Assembly: GCA_016179045.1 (NCBI GenBank) | Contig: JACOSL010000059.1 | Span: forward strand, 1 to 64,000 | Source of the DNA: Fimbriimonas ginsengisoli | GTDB taxonomy: Bacteria; Armatimonadota; Fimbriimonadia; Fimbriimonadales; Fimbriimonadaceae | DNA: 64,000 nucleotides | Reading direction: 5' to 3' | Part shown: positions 1-7,014 of the stretch, one piece after another | Numbering within the stretch: position 1 is the stretch's first letter | Layout of the letters: each line of letters begins with the position of its first letter | The notes under the pieces: model-generated | The model's input: the letters and a program-made list of their open reading frames with translations, nothing else | Told to the model about the DNA's origin: nothing | The model's database searches: none | Translations under genes and position numbers: made by a program

Positions 1-38
1 GGGTGAGGTCGGTAGTTCGAATCTACCTGGGCCCACCA
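1..38 (+). tRNA. tRNA-Ile (probably GAT), 3' part only
   Basis: This is the 3' end of a tRNA whose 5' half lies outside the window. The T arm is GGTAG-TTCGAAT-CTACC (11-27). It is followed by acceptor strand TGGGCCC (28-34), discriminator A35 and an encoded CCA (36-38). The GGGTGAGGTC at the edge (end of the anticodon stem plus variable loop) together with this acceptor strand matches bacterial tRNA-Ile(GAT), which often lies in rRNA operons. The anticodon itself is not visible, so the isotype is an inference. Confidence 0.85.
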
Positions 39-128
39 GCCTTCGCCGGAGCTACGGCTGGCAGGCCAGGCCGCCGGAGCTCGCAGAGCGGAGGAGGACG
101 GCCGACAGCCGTAGCTCCGGCGAAGGCT
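38..128. repeat. 22-bp perfect inverted repeat starting on the tRNA CCA
   Basis: The arm at 38-59 (begins AGCCTTCGCCGGAG) is the exact reverse complement of 107-128, with a 47-nt loop. The left arm begins on the last A of the tRNA CCA. The following stretch 129-159 forms another imperfect GCCC/GGGC hairpin just before the GIY-YIG gene. The repeat is probably part of a small mobile or homing element attached to the tRNA gene. Confidence 0.85.
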
Positions 129-173
129 GCCCGCCATAGCCCGAAGGGCGAAGGAGGGCTGAGGGGCCACAGC

Positions 174-416
174 ATGAGGATCGTTTACCTTCTGCGTAGC
201 ATTGCCTACCCCAACGAGCGCTACGTGGGCTCGACCAGCGATCTGGCCGAGCGTCTCCAGAGGCACAACGACGGCGGATCGCCGCACACCGCTAAGTTCC
301 GGCCGTGGAGGGTCGTCGCCTTTGTGACCTTCGAGGACGACACAAGAGCACTAGCCTTTGAGCGGTACCTGAAATCGGGCTCAGGCCGAGCATTCGCCAA
401 CAAACATTTCTGGTAG
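174..416 (+). CDS. GIY-YIG domain protein (small putative endonuclease)
   Basis: This 80-aa protein consists of a single GIY-YIG nuclease domain. VYLL (4-7) and YVG (17-19) form the two halves of the GIY-YIG core. LAERLQRHN supplies the conserved Arg, and FERYLKSG near residue 65 carries the expected Glu. The tail GRAFANKHFW is characteristic of stand-alone GIY-YIG proteins of the UPF0213/YhbQ-like type. An ATG start at 174 gives the usual family length; upstream in-frame sequence only reads through the repeats. The gene lies between a hairpin repeat on its tRNA side and a degenerate copy of the same repeat after its stop codon. This suggests the protein and repeats form one unit inserted behind the tRNA. 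The substrate is unknown. Confidence 0.85.
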   Translation: MRIVYLLRSIAYPNERYVGSTSDLAERLQRHNDGGSPHTAKFRPWRVVAFVTFEDDTRALAFERYLKSGSGRAFANKHFW

Positions 417-432
417 TCCCGTTCACCATTCG

Positions 433-459
433 CCTTCGCCTGAGCTTCGGCTGGCAAGC
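433..459. repeat. Downstream direct-repeat copy flanking the GIY-YIG gene
   Basis: These 27 nt match positions 40-66 with three substitutions. Both copies begin CCTTCGCC and end in a CGGCTGGCA-type segment. The two copies are direct repeats that bracket the GIY-YIG gene, so the putative element spans roughly 38-459. Confidence 0.75.
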
Positions 460-464
460 CGCTA

Positions 465-470
465 TACAAT
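465..470 (+). promoter_or_regulatory. -10 box TACAAT, leaderless-type
   Basis: TACAAT is followed by 6 nt (GTATGT) and then the ATG at 477. There is no Shine-Dalgarno sequence, so the transcript probably starts at or next to the start codon. No clear -35 box is visible. Confidence 0.55.
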
Positions 471-476
471 GTATGT

Positions 477-968
477 ATGCGGCTCCGTCACGCGGCGCCT
501 GTCCTTGCCATGTGGCTCGCGCCAACGGCGCTGGCCTGTAGCGGGCCTAACGTGCCTCGGATCCTTGCTGCGGCCAGGGATACCGCAAACCGAGGAATGA
601 TCGTCACCGGCATCATGCTCGCACTAAGTGCGGTGAGCTCGCTAATTGGAAAGACATCCGTTGCGTGGATGGTCGTCATTTCGGCTCTGCTGGGTTGCCA
701 ATACTTAGCCAAGGGTTCAATTCCCTACGGGGATTGCGGGGGCACTTCGGACATTGTGACGAGCGTTTGTGTCGATATCGCCATACCCTTCGCATTCGTT
801 CCTTCTTTGACCGGCATCTTTCGCGCCGGTAGGCGAACCCAAGACGAACTGCCGACGAAAGGGAGGGCAGAGATCCTAAGGGAGCTGCGCCAGGGCTGCG
901 CGCTCGCTGGTTTGATTTTTGCCGTGCTCTATGTGATCTGGCCGAATTTCCTTGGGCATCTGCCTTAA
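477..968 (+). CDS. Hypothetical membrane protein with signal-like N-terminus
   Basis: This 163-aa protein matches no family I recognise. The N-terminus (Arg, then a hydrophobic stretch ending LAMWLAPTALAC) resembles a signal peptide or signal anchor. Further hydrophobic stretches lie at about 40-58, 62-76, 94-110 and 140-160, so it is probably an inner-membrane protein with several spans. A basic loop (RAGRRTQDE) sits before the last span. The start is set by the TACAAT box 6 nt upstream. The gene stands alone between the GIY-YIG element and the Lrp regulator, so context gives no clue to function. Codon use appears slightly less GC-rich than neighbouring genes, which could reflect recent acquisition but was not measured. 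Confidence 0.6.
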   Translation: MRLRHAAPVLAMWLAPTALACSGPNVPRILAAARDTANRGMIVTGIMLALSAVSSLIGKTSVAWMVVISALLGCQYLAKGSIPYGDCGGTSDIVTSVCVDIAIPFAFVPSLTGIFRAGRRTQDELPTKGRAEILRELRQGCALAGLIFAVLYVIWPNFLGHLP

Positions 969-1156
969 GGGTGGCATTTGCCCGATCAATCGCCTGGCCG
1001 TTCCGCGTGCCCTCTTCAGCATAAGCCCATCAAGGCTCGTTGTTTCTACCATGCGCGCGGCCCTGCCAGGCCACGGGAGATTTCGGAATCCTTGCTGGGC
1101 CCCGTATCATGATCGTTTAACGATATTAACAGCTGTACTATTAGCCACAGATGATA

Positions 1157-1162
1157 TATAAT
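1157..1162 (+). promoter_or_regulatory. -10 box TATAAT for the Lrp-type gene
   Basis: A perfect TATAAT overlaps an ATG at 1161 and lies 7 nt before GTG 1170. A transcript starting at the usual distance would exclude the ATG and begin at or next to the GTG. The upstream 50 nt are AT-rich (ACGATATTAACAGC), where an autoregulator could bind. Confidence 0.6.
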
Positions 1163-1169
1163 GGTGTAC

Positions 1170-1634
1170 GTGGATGCGGCTGACCGGAAGATTCTATCGA
1201 TTCTCCAGCGCGAGGGGCGGATGACCAACGCCGAGCTCGCGTCGCGGATCGGGCTGACGCCCGGGCCGACGCTTGCCCGTGTCAACAAGCTCGAATCCGC
1301 CGGGATCATCCGCGGCTACGCCGCGCTGGTCGACCGCGACGCGGTCGGGCTGCCCGTCACCGCGTTCGTGTCCGTGATCCTGAAGAACCACGGCAAGGCG
1401 GCCTCCCAAGACTTCCTGAAGGCGGTGGCCGGGCTACCCGAGGTGCTCGAATGCCACCACATCGCGGGCGACGAGGATTATCTGCTCAAGGTCGTGGCCG
1501 CGAGCCCATCCGACTACGAATCGTTCGTGCTCGACCGGCTTGCCGAGGTGGCCGACGTGCAGCGGGTCAAGACCACGATCGTGCTGTCTTCGCCGATCTG
1601 CGGCACCGCCGTTCCCATTCGAGAGGAGGCTTAA
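1170..1634 (+). CDS. Lrp/AsnC family transcriptional regulator
   Basis: This 154-aa protein has the standard Lrp/AsnC layout. An N-terminal winged helix-turn-helix (about 1-55: DAADRKILSILQREGR, then NAELASRIGL and VNKLESAGII) is followed by a RAM effector-binding domain (about 65-145) with the GDEDYLLKV signature. These proteins form dimers and octamers and regulate amino-acid or related genes. GTG 1170 is preferred over ATG 1161 because a TATAAT box overlaps the ATG and because family members begin at the DAADRKIL-like segment. marC follows 5 nt later, which suggests one transcript and possible control of MarC by this regulator. The effector is unknown; an upstream ATG start would add three residues. 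Confidence 0.88.
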   Translation: MDAADRKILSILQREGRMTNAELASRIGLTPGPTLARVNKLESAGIIRGYAALVDRDAVGLPVTAFVSVILKNHGKAASQDFLKAVAGLPEVLECHHIAGDEDYLLKVVAASPSDYESFVLDRLAEVADVQRVKTTIVLSSPICGTAVPIREEA

Positions 1635-1639
1635 GCGGC

Positions 1640-2275
1640 ATGACCGTATCCGCCCCCCTCGATTTCGGAGTGCTCGCGTTTTCCTCGCTGTTTGCGATGG
1701 TGAACCCGATTTCGGCCGCGCCCATCTTCGTGGAGCTCACGCGGGGCCAAGAGCGCGCCCGGCGGCGCACTGCCTGGCGCGCCTCGCTGACCGCGCTTAC
1801 CGCCCTAATCCTCTTTGCCACTGCAGGCGGGGCGATCTTCAGCTTCTTCGGCATCACGGTGCCCGCGTTTCAGATCGTGGGCGGGCTGCTATTCAGCATC
1901 TCCTCGATCCGCGCTCTCCAGGGTTTGCGCGAGGGCGGAGACGAGCATGTCGAGGAAGGAGCGGACCCCAGCGTGGTGCCGATCGGCATCCCCCTCATCG
2001 CGGGGGCGGGCGCGATCTCGACCGTGATGGTGCTGGCGGGCCAGGCGCCCGGGCGCATGCATCAAGTCGCGCTTGCCGCCGCGATCCTCGCCAACATCGC
2101 CCTGACCCTGATGATCCTGCTTGCCGCGCCCTCGGTGGTTGCGCGCATCTCGCCCTCGGCGCAGAACGTGATCTCCAAGATCATGGGGCTGCTCACCGCG
2201 GTGATCGGGGTCCAGTTCATCATCAACGGCGGCACCGCCGTGATCGTCGAACTGATGCGGCACGCCCGGGGTTAG
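1640..2275 (+). CDS. marC: MarC family integral membrane protein
   Basis: This 211-aa protein has about six transmembrane helices. The conserved MarC/UPF0056 N-terminus is visible (LFAMVNPISAAPIFVELT), as are the mid-protein PIGIPLIAGAGAISTVMVL segment and C-terminal IMGLLTAVIGVQFIINGG. The family was once linked to multiple antibiotic resistance but its substrate is not established. GAGAGGAGG at 1621-1629 is a strong Shine-Dalgarno sequence 10 nt before ATG 1640. It lies inside the end of the Lrp-type gene, so the two are probably co-transcribed. Confidence 0.88.
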   Translation: MTVSAPLDFGVLAFSSLFAMVNPISAAPIFVELTRGQERARRRTAWRASLTALTALILFATAGGAIFSFFGITVPAFQIVGGLLFSISSIRALQGLREGGDEHVEEGADPSVVPIGIPLIAGAGAISTVMVLAGQAPGRMHQVALAAAILANIALTLMILLAAPSVVARISPSAQNVISKIMGLLTAVIGVQFIINGGTAVIVELMRHARG

Positions 2276-2304
2276 ACTCGTCTGGGGAGTCGGACCATGG
2301 TCGA

Positions 2305-2331
2305 ACGATGGTCTGACGATTGTCTAACGAT
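2305..2331 (+). promoter_or_regulatory. Three ACGAT repeats with 11-nt period upstream of msrB
   Basis: ACGAT occurs at 2305, 2316 and 2327, spaced exactly one helical turn apart and embedded in a repeated ACGATNGTCT unit. A GGACCATGGTC palindromic segment sits just upstream (2292-2302). The array ends 55 nt before the msrB start and could be an operator. Confidence 0.4.
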
Positions 2332-2386
2332 AGCTTGGGCTTGGAACGTCGGGAACCACCTAGGCCGTGCCATCCTTAGAAAGGAT

Positions 2387-2869
2387 ATGAAGCATGCGAT
2401 TCTTCTCGGCGCGGTGGCGCTCGCGGGCATGGGGCTGATCAATCCGCCCGACCGCAAGGACAAGGTCGTGCACACCGACGCCGAATGGCGACGACTCCTG
2501 ACTCCCGAGCAATACCGCGTGCTGCGGCAAGCGGGCACGGAGCAGGCGTTCACCGGCAAGTATTGGAACAACCACGAGGCGGGCAAATACCTGTGCGCCG
2601 CCTGTGGGCTGGCGCTATTCGATTCCAAGACGAAGTTCGAATCGGGCACGGGCTGGCCGAGCTTTTGGCAGCCGATCGCCGCTTCGCGCGTGGAGACCAA
2701 GGGCGACCAGAGCCTAGGCATGACGCGCAACGAGGTGGTGTGCGCGCGGTGCGGAGGCCACCTCGGTCACGTATTCGACGACGGTCCCAAGCCGACCGGG
2801 CTTCGCTACTGCATGAACTCGGTGAGCCTGAAATTCGTGCCCGCCAAGCCCGTTCCGGCTAGTCACTAG
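2387..2869 (+). CDS. msrB: Peptide methionine-(R)-S-oxide reductase, exported
   Basis: This protein reduces methionine-R-sulfoxide in oxidised proteins. It has 160 aa with a short N-terminal hydrophobic segment (about 4-17), so it is probably exported or membrane-anchored, unlike cytosolic MsrB. The MsrB domain fills the rest. Zinc pairs are CAAC (C70, C73) and CARC (C119, C122). The SGTGWPSFW motif lies around 86-94, [10 protein letters not shown] around 125-134, and the catalytic Cys is in RYCMNS (C142). ATG 2387 has AAGGA immediately upstream; longer in-frame starts would add a non-homologous leader. Direct repeats upstream suggest regulated expression, plausibly by oxidative stress. Confidence 0.93.
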   Translation: MKHAILLGAVALAGMGLINPPDRKDKVVHTDAEWRRLLTPEQYRVLRQAGTEQAFTGKYWNNHEAGKYLCAACGLALFDSKTKFESGTGWPSFWQPIAASRVETKGDQSLGMTRNEVVCARCGGHLGHVFDDGPKPTGLRYCMNSVSLKFVPAKPVPASH

Positions 2870-2892
2870 TCACTCGTCGCCCGTAACGGAAC

Positions 2893-2923
2893 GCGGCCTC
2901 TCGATGGATCACCGAGAGGCCGC
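2893..2923. terminator. Bidirectional terminator-like hairpin
   Basis: A perfect 11-bp stem, GCGGCCTCTCG (2893-2903) paired with CGAGAGGCCGC (2913-2923), has a 9-nt loop. It lies between the convergent msrB and secreted-protein genes. There is no T-tract, so it may act as a transcript end or stabiliser rather than a classical intrinsic terminator. Confidence 0.6.
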
Positions 2924-2951
2924 TTGCTCGTTGGTTGCGCCGTTCGAGCGT

Positions 2952-5207
2952 TTATTCCACGCTGTACCTTCCCCAGCCGCAGTTCGTTGAACCCATGGCT
3001 GTAGGTCGGTAGATCTGGGAGGTGGCCTGGCTGACGGTCTTGGCGCCAATGGCGCGCACCGCCGCTACGACCGTTTGGGCGATCGGTTTGGACTGGGCCT
3101 TTAGGGGGCTCCCGGTCGCCTTGGACGAACCCTTCTGAGCGACCACTTGCCTCGCGGACGTCGCCTTGGCCTTGGCGGCTACCGTTTGCTTGGGTCGGGA
3201 AGGGGGCGCCGCCGGCCTGCGGGAGGGTGCAGGCCGCGCGGCAGTGAGGCTCCGCATGAGGGGGGGAGCGGACCTCTTCGTGGAGTGAGGGCCGGGGGGG
3301 ACCGGCCTCACCACGGCTAGTGCGCGCGACCGGGGGACGGTCACGCTGAATTGGGTGACGTTGGCGAGCTTTCCGCTTTCGGGATCGAACGCCGAGACGA
3401 GGAATTGGCGGGTTTGGCCGGCGTCGGCGCCGGTCGGAGTCCACGAGAACTCACCCGTGCGAAGGTCGAGGTTAGCGCCTCGGACTGAGGAGCCCATGAG
3501 ATAAGCCAAACCGGCGCGAGCGCCCTTGGGCGCGACCGAAAACCGTACCGGACGCCCCGGCTCGACTGTGCGGCTCGGGATCGCCTGGATTGCGGGCACG
3601 TCCTGACGGCCCAACACGCGGATGTGGAGGGTCGTCTCATCGAAGAGTCTTGGGTCGGCGTTGACCGATACCCTAACCGTCGCCTCGATCTCGCCCGCCT
3701 TCTCGGCCGGGCGGGGCGTCCAGCGAATCTCGCCGCCAAGCGGATCGATGCTCATGCCATCGGGCGCGTTTTGTAGCGAGTAGATCAGCGTCTGTTCGTT
3801 ATCAAGCGCGGTCGCCTTTGCCCGCAGGTCGAGCGCTTCGCCAAGGATCACCGTCGCATCGGACAGGGGCGAAATGATCGGGCGGCGGGCGGTGTGGGCG
3901 ATCGCGATCAGAAACGTGTAAGGCCTCGACGTGTCGAAGCCGCCGTTGGCGGTGCCGCCGTCATCCTTAAGCCAGACCGTGACTCGAGCGAGACCCTTTC
4001 CATGGCGTACCGGCGCGTAGCGCAGGGTTCCGTCGGCGTAGAGGATGGGTTGCTCGGCAAACAGGTCGGGCTTGTCGGTCTTGACGATCCAGGCCAGGTG
4101 CTGAACGGCCTCTTCGTCGTGCGCGCCGGCCGTGATGTCGCTCGCCCACTTGGACACGACCTGCGGGTTGGCATCCTGCTCGCAGGTTTGATCCGGTCCT
4201 CCCGTGAACCTCGGCTGGCTGTTCACGGGCAGCACCCTCAGGTTCGCGACGGCCGGTTTAGATTCGCTCCTGCCTTGATCGGTGACGGCAACATATTCGA
4301 AGCTATCCATCCCGACGAAGTCCCTCTCAGGTTCGTAGACGAAGCTGCCGTCGGGCATGAGGTTGAATACTTCGGCGTGTTCTGGCTTCACGGTCAGCCG
4401 CACCGAATCCGCGTTCTGGCATGAGGCCCGCACGTTGGGCGTCGGGCTTACGATCGACCCGTTCTTCGGGATCGAGAACTCTTGGTCGGTGGCGATCGGA
4501 GTTCCGGACGCCTTGCCTTCGAACAGGCCCAAGCTGTCCGGCGTTCCCGCATCGAAGCCGTATCGAGCGTAAGGACGCAGTTCGACACGACCCAGGGACG
4601 TGCAACCGGCGTCGGTCGAGAATTCGACCATCTTGATGACCTCGCGGGTGGCGACCGCGCCCATGTATTTGGGGCCCACGAACAGGTTGGAGACATGACC
4701 CTCGGAGGTCTCAAGCAGTAGGTTGCCGCTCGGATCATAGGCGCGTACCGTCACGCTCGTGAAGGAGGAATTGGAAACGACGAGCTGCGCGCCGACTGCC
4801 GAGACCGGACGTTCAAACTCGATCGTCACCGACCCGCTGTTTTGAGTGTTTACGAACAGTCCGATTGCGCCCGAATTCAACTCTTGGCTGAGACGCATGG
4901 CGCCCGCGGCGGGCTTGGCCACGCTGAAACGCATGCCGTTCGCGGTAGTCGAGTAAGTGGGGTTGAGGAGGATAGTTCCCTCCCGCCCGAGCGACTCCCA
5001 ACTGATGAAATCCGTCGCCCCTACGAGGGAGGGCACGTTGACATAGGATATGGCGGCTTGCGCTCGATTGAGAAGGCCCGCGCCGAGCACTGCACACACG
5101 AACGCGGCGCGCCTTGGTCGGACGCGTTCGCTCGTCGCCCGTACTCCTTCCGCGACGGCTCTTAGCCGCTCGCCGAACCGACGCCTTGCGTCTGCTCCGA
5201 ACTTCAT
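2952..5207 (-). CDS. Large secreted protein with cadherin/Ig-like repeats
   Basis: This 751-aa protein begins with an unusually long, Arg-rich N-region and a hydrophobic segment ending AGLLNRAQA, which resembles a Sec signal peptide. The first about 180 residues form a beta-rich domain. A central part contains Ig/cadherin-like repeats (FVYEPERDFVGMDSFEYVA; LRYAPVRHGKGLARVTVWLKDDG; IRWTPRPAEKAGEIEATVRV; FSWTPTGADAGQTRQFLV) of the kind found in large surface or secreted adhesins. The last about 110 residues are a Pro/Ala/Lys/Arg-rich low-complexity tail ending NCGWGRYSVE. No catalytic motif is seen. ATG 5207 is preferred because GGGAGG lies just upstream; the reading frame continues 81 codons further but reads like leader sequence. 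The gene is monocistronic. Confidence 0.75.
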   Translation of the reverse strand: MKFGADARRRFGERLRAVAEGVRATSERVRPRRAAFVCAVLGAGLLNRAQAAISYVNVPSLVGATDFISWESLGREGTILLNPTYSTTANGMRFSVAKPAAGAMRLSQELNSGAIGLFVNTQNSGSVTIEFERPVSAVGAQLVVSNSSFTSVTVRAYDPSGNLLLETSEGHVSNLFVGPKYMGAVATREVIKMVEFSTDAGCTSLGRVELRPYARYGFDAGTPDSLGLFEGKASGTPIATDQEFSIPKNGSIVSPTPNVRASCQNADSVRLTVKPEHAEVFNLMPDGSFVYEPERDFVGMDSFEYVAVTDQGRSESKPAVANLRVLPVNSQPRFTGGPDQTCEQDANPQVVSKWASDITAGAHDEEAVQHLAWIVKTDKPDLFAEQPILYADGTLRYAPVRHGKGLARVTVWLKDDGGTANGGFDTSRPYTFLIAIAHTARRPIISPLSDATVILGEALDLRAKATALDNEQTLIYSLQNAPDGMSIDPLGGEIRWTPRPAEKAGEIEATVRVSVNADPRLFDETTLHIRVLGRQDVPAIQAIPSRTVEPGRPVRFSVAPKGARAGLAYLMGSSVRGANLDLRTGEFSWTPTGADAGQTRQFLVSAFDPESGKLANVTQFSVTVPRSRALAVVRPVPPGPHSTKRSAPPLMRSLTAARPAPSRRPAAPPSRPKQTVAAKAKATSARQVVAQKGSSKATGSPLKAQSKPIAQTVVAAVRAIGAKTVSQATSQIYRPTAMGSTNCGWGRYSVE

Positions 5208-5540
5208 CCTATGCCTCCCTGCACTTGTTGCCCGAACCCTCGGCGCGGCGGCCTCGCTTCCCGGGTGCCGCGTCCTGCGACCATCCCGTTGCGGACATCG
5301 GCCTGGTGGCGAGCCGTGGTTCGGCGGGCAATCCTTTGCCCGGATCGACATCGAACACTCTACACGACATATAGCAATCGCTGCATTTCGCAACGTATAA
5401 CCTAGTATATTTACTAGTCTATCAAAGTGAATGACTACTATAGCGATCACTAATGTCTGAACACTTTGGCCTCCACGACGTCTTGGCGCTTCACGAGACT
5501 TGCCCGCCCCGGCGCGGGCACTGACAGGAGCAAACGAACC
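5208..5540. other. 333-nt divergent intergenic region with promoter and leader-like sequence
   Basis: On the minus strand the first about 150 nt before ATG 5207 are GC-rich. They contain stable hairpin sequences such as GGGCAA-AGGA-TTGCCC (5331-5346), so the secreted-protein mRNA may have a structured leader. Positions 5365-5460 are strongly AT-rich and contain the palindrome described separately plus a minus-strand TATACT box. On the plus strand a TGCCCGC/GCGGGCA hairpin (5501-5520) lies just before the RBS of the next gene. I matched no known riboswitch. Confidence 0.5.
5402..5417. promoter_or_regulatory. Palindromic operator-like site CTAGTA-TATT-TACTAG
   Basis: This is a perfect 6-4-6 inverted repeat in the AT-rich divergent region. 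On the minus strand the second half (TACTAG) overlaps a TATACT -10 candidate, with TTCACT 16 nt further upstream as a possible -35. A repressor bound here would block transcription of the large secreted protein. Confidence 0.45.
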
Positions 5541-5828
5541 ATGAAGACTTCACTCATCGCGGCCGCAGCGTTGGCCGCTTTACTTTTGGGTGGCGCTGGC
5601 ACCGCCGTCTACGCCCAACGCGATGACAGCCAGAGAGACAGCCGTCCTGAGTTCGGCCGCCGTGAGAGGCATCCTGAACTGCAGAGAGCCCTCCGCGCAT
5701 TGCGAAATGCCCGATCCGACCTCCAGCGGGGCGCTCACGATTTCGGGGGCCACCGAATTAAGGCCCTCCGGGCCACCGACGACGCAATCCGGCAAGTCGA
5801 GGAAGCCCTGCGATTCGACCGGCGCTAA
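5541..5828 (+). CDS. Small secreted protein, conserved family of unknown function
   Basis: This 95-aa protein has a clear Sec signal peptide (MKTSLIAAAALAALLLGGAG, probable cleavage after VYA). The mature part is charged and helical: HPELQRALRALRNARSDLQ, then HDFGGHRIKAL, then IRQVEEAL. I recognise this as a recurrent small periplasmic family whose hallmark is the HDFGGHR motif between two amphipathic helices. I know of no experimental function. ACAGGAG at 5524-5530 is a good Shine-Dalgarno sequence for ATG 5541, immediately preceded by a GC hairpin (5501-5520). A terminator hairpin follows, so it is monocistronic. Confidence 0.8.
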   Translation: MKTSLIAAAALAALLLGGAGTAVYAQRDDSQRDSRPEFGRRERHPELQRALRALRNARSDLQRGAHDFGGHRIKALRATDDAIRQVEEALRFDRR

Positions 5829-5837
5829 GCCTGACTC

Positions 5838-5866
5838 GGGGCTCCGCACTGCATGCGCGGAGCCCC
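5838..5866 (+). terminator. Terminator-like hairpin after the small secreted gene
   Basis: A perfect 10-bp stem, GGGGCTCCGC (5838-5847) with GCGGAGCCCC (5857-5866), has a 9-nt loop 9 nt after the stop codon. No T-tract follows. Confidence 0.6.
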
Positions 5867-5884
5867 ATCGGGCACTACATTCAG

Positions 5885-5890
5885 TAAGAT
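5885..5890 (+). promoter_or_regulatory. -10-like box TAAGAT before coaD
   Basis: TAAGAT ends 9 nt before ATG 5900. The spacer GGGCCTGAC carries no convincing Shine-Dalgarno sequence, so the message would have at most a very short leader. Confidence 0.4.
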
Positions 5891-5899
5891 GGGCCTGAC

Positions 5900-6391
5900 A
5901 TGGCCCGCCTCGCCATCTATCCCGGTTCCTTCGACCCGCCTACGTTGGGGCACCTCGACGTTGTCGAGCGCGCAGCGCGGCTTTTTGATCGGATCGTCGT
6001 TGCCGTTGGCAGCAATCCCGGCAAGAGCGCGCTAATGAGCGTCGAGGAGCGCGTGGACGCATTAAGCGCCTCTGTGAAGCACCTACCAAACGTCGAGGTC
6101 GCCACCTTCAAAGGGCTGCTCATTTCCTATGCGGCCAAGCAAGGGGCCTCCGCCATCGTCCGGGGCCTGAGGGCCACCGCCGACTTCGAATACGAGTTCC
6201 AGATGGCGATGGTCAACCGTCGGTTCGACGCGGCGATTGAGACTGTGTTTCTGATGACCAAATGGGAGTACAGCTACCTAAGCAGCAGCATCGTGCGCGA
6301 GGTGGCCCTGCTCGGTGGAGAGTTCGCATCCCTCGTGCCAGGGCCGGTCGTTGAGCCTCTCCGCCGCGCGGCGAAGCGGGCCGCGGGGTAG
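5900..6391 (+). CDS. coaD: Phosphopantetheine adenylyltransferase
   Basis: CoaD transfers AMP from ATP to 4'-phosphopantetheine, the penultimate step of coenzyme A synthesis in the cytosol. The 163-aa length is typical. The nucleotidyltransferase signature YPGSFDPPTLGH (7-18) contains the TxGH nucleotide-binding motif. RGLRATADFEYEFQMAMVN (about 90-108) and the ATP-binding SYLSSSIVREVA (about 125-136) are both present. The following coiled-coil gene is on the same strand after 71 nt and may be co-transcribed. There is no sign of anything unusual. Confidence 0.96.
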   Translation: MARLAIYPGSFDPPTLGHLDVVERAARLFDRIVVAVGSNPGKSALMSVEERVDALSASVKHLPNVEVATFKGLLISYAAKQGASAIVRGLRATADFEYEFQMAMVNRRFDAAIETVFLMTKWEYSYLSSSIVREVALLGGEFASLVPGPVVEPLRRAAKRAAG

Positions 6392-6462
6392 CCGGTCGCG
6401 AGCGCCTAACCCGTGCCACAATACGGGGGGCTCTCCCGTCCTTTCCCTCAGAGCAACCCGCC

Positions 6463-7014
6463 ATGGATATTCTTCGTATTCTCGACGACCTCCACCACCT
6501 GGCGGTAGACCGCCCAAAGAGCTATTTCGGGCTAACCGTTGGGCTGAACAAGGACGAAGTCAGCATGCAGATCGCTAAAGTTCGCGCGTCGTTGCCCAAC
6601 GAGGTGAAGGCAGCGGCGGTAACGGTGCGTGAATCCGAGCGCATCGTGGACAGCGCCCGCGAGGACGCCTCGATCACCCTGGAGGGTGCGCGCAAGGAGG
6701 CGGAGCGGCTCACGGCGGAGGCGCAACGCGAGGCCAACCGAATCCTCGAACAGGCGAGGATTCAGCAGGAACGGATGATCGCGGAGAGCGAGATATTGCG
6801 AATCTCCAAAGCGCAGGCTGAGGAGATCCGCTCGACCGCCGATCGTGACGCCGGCCAGATGCGGCGCGGCGCCGAAAAATATGCGTTCGACGTGCTTTGT
6901 CAGCTCGAAGGGGTCGTGGGCAAGGTCATGTCGGTTGTCGACCGGGGCAAGGCGGAAATGGTGCGGCCGGAGCCATTGCCCGCGCAGCCTCAGCGCGAAC
7001 GCGTGCGAGCCTAG
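6463..7014 (+). CDS. Coiled-coil protein, DivIVA/AtpF-like helix
   Basis: This 183-aa protein is dominated by a long charged helix (about 30-150) rich in Ala, Glu and Arg with heptad character (ARKEAERLTAEAQREANRILEQA). It resembles the coiled coils of DivIVA or of the ATP synthase b subunit, but I see no N-terminal DivIVA lipid-binding motif and no membrane segment. The first about 35 residues (MDILRILDDLHHLAVDRP) form a separate conserved head. A coaD-coiled-coil pairing suggests co-expression only. The stop codon is shared with convergent uvrC through CTAG (7011-7014). Function unknown. Confidence 0.7.
   Translation: MDILRILDDLHHLAVDRPKSYFGLTVGLNKDEVSMQIAKVRASLPNEVKAAAVTVRESERIVDSAREDASITLEGARKEAERLTAEAQREANRILEQARIQQERMIAESEILRISKAQAEEIRSTADRDAGQMRRGAEKYAFDVLCQLEGVVGKVMSVVDRGKAEMVRPEPLPAQPQRERVRA

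Noticed and set aside
952-1161. Short plus-strand reading frame in the gap before the Lrp-type gene
   Set aside because: No RBS, no -10 box at the leaderless distance and no homology; the gap holds only AT-rich promoter-like sequence.
5208-5360. Possible cyclic-di-GMP (GEMM) riboswitch in the minus-strand leader
   Set aside because: GGGCAAAGG resembles part of the consensus, but the required GGACGCAAAGCC-type core is absent, so no known class could be supported.
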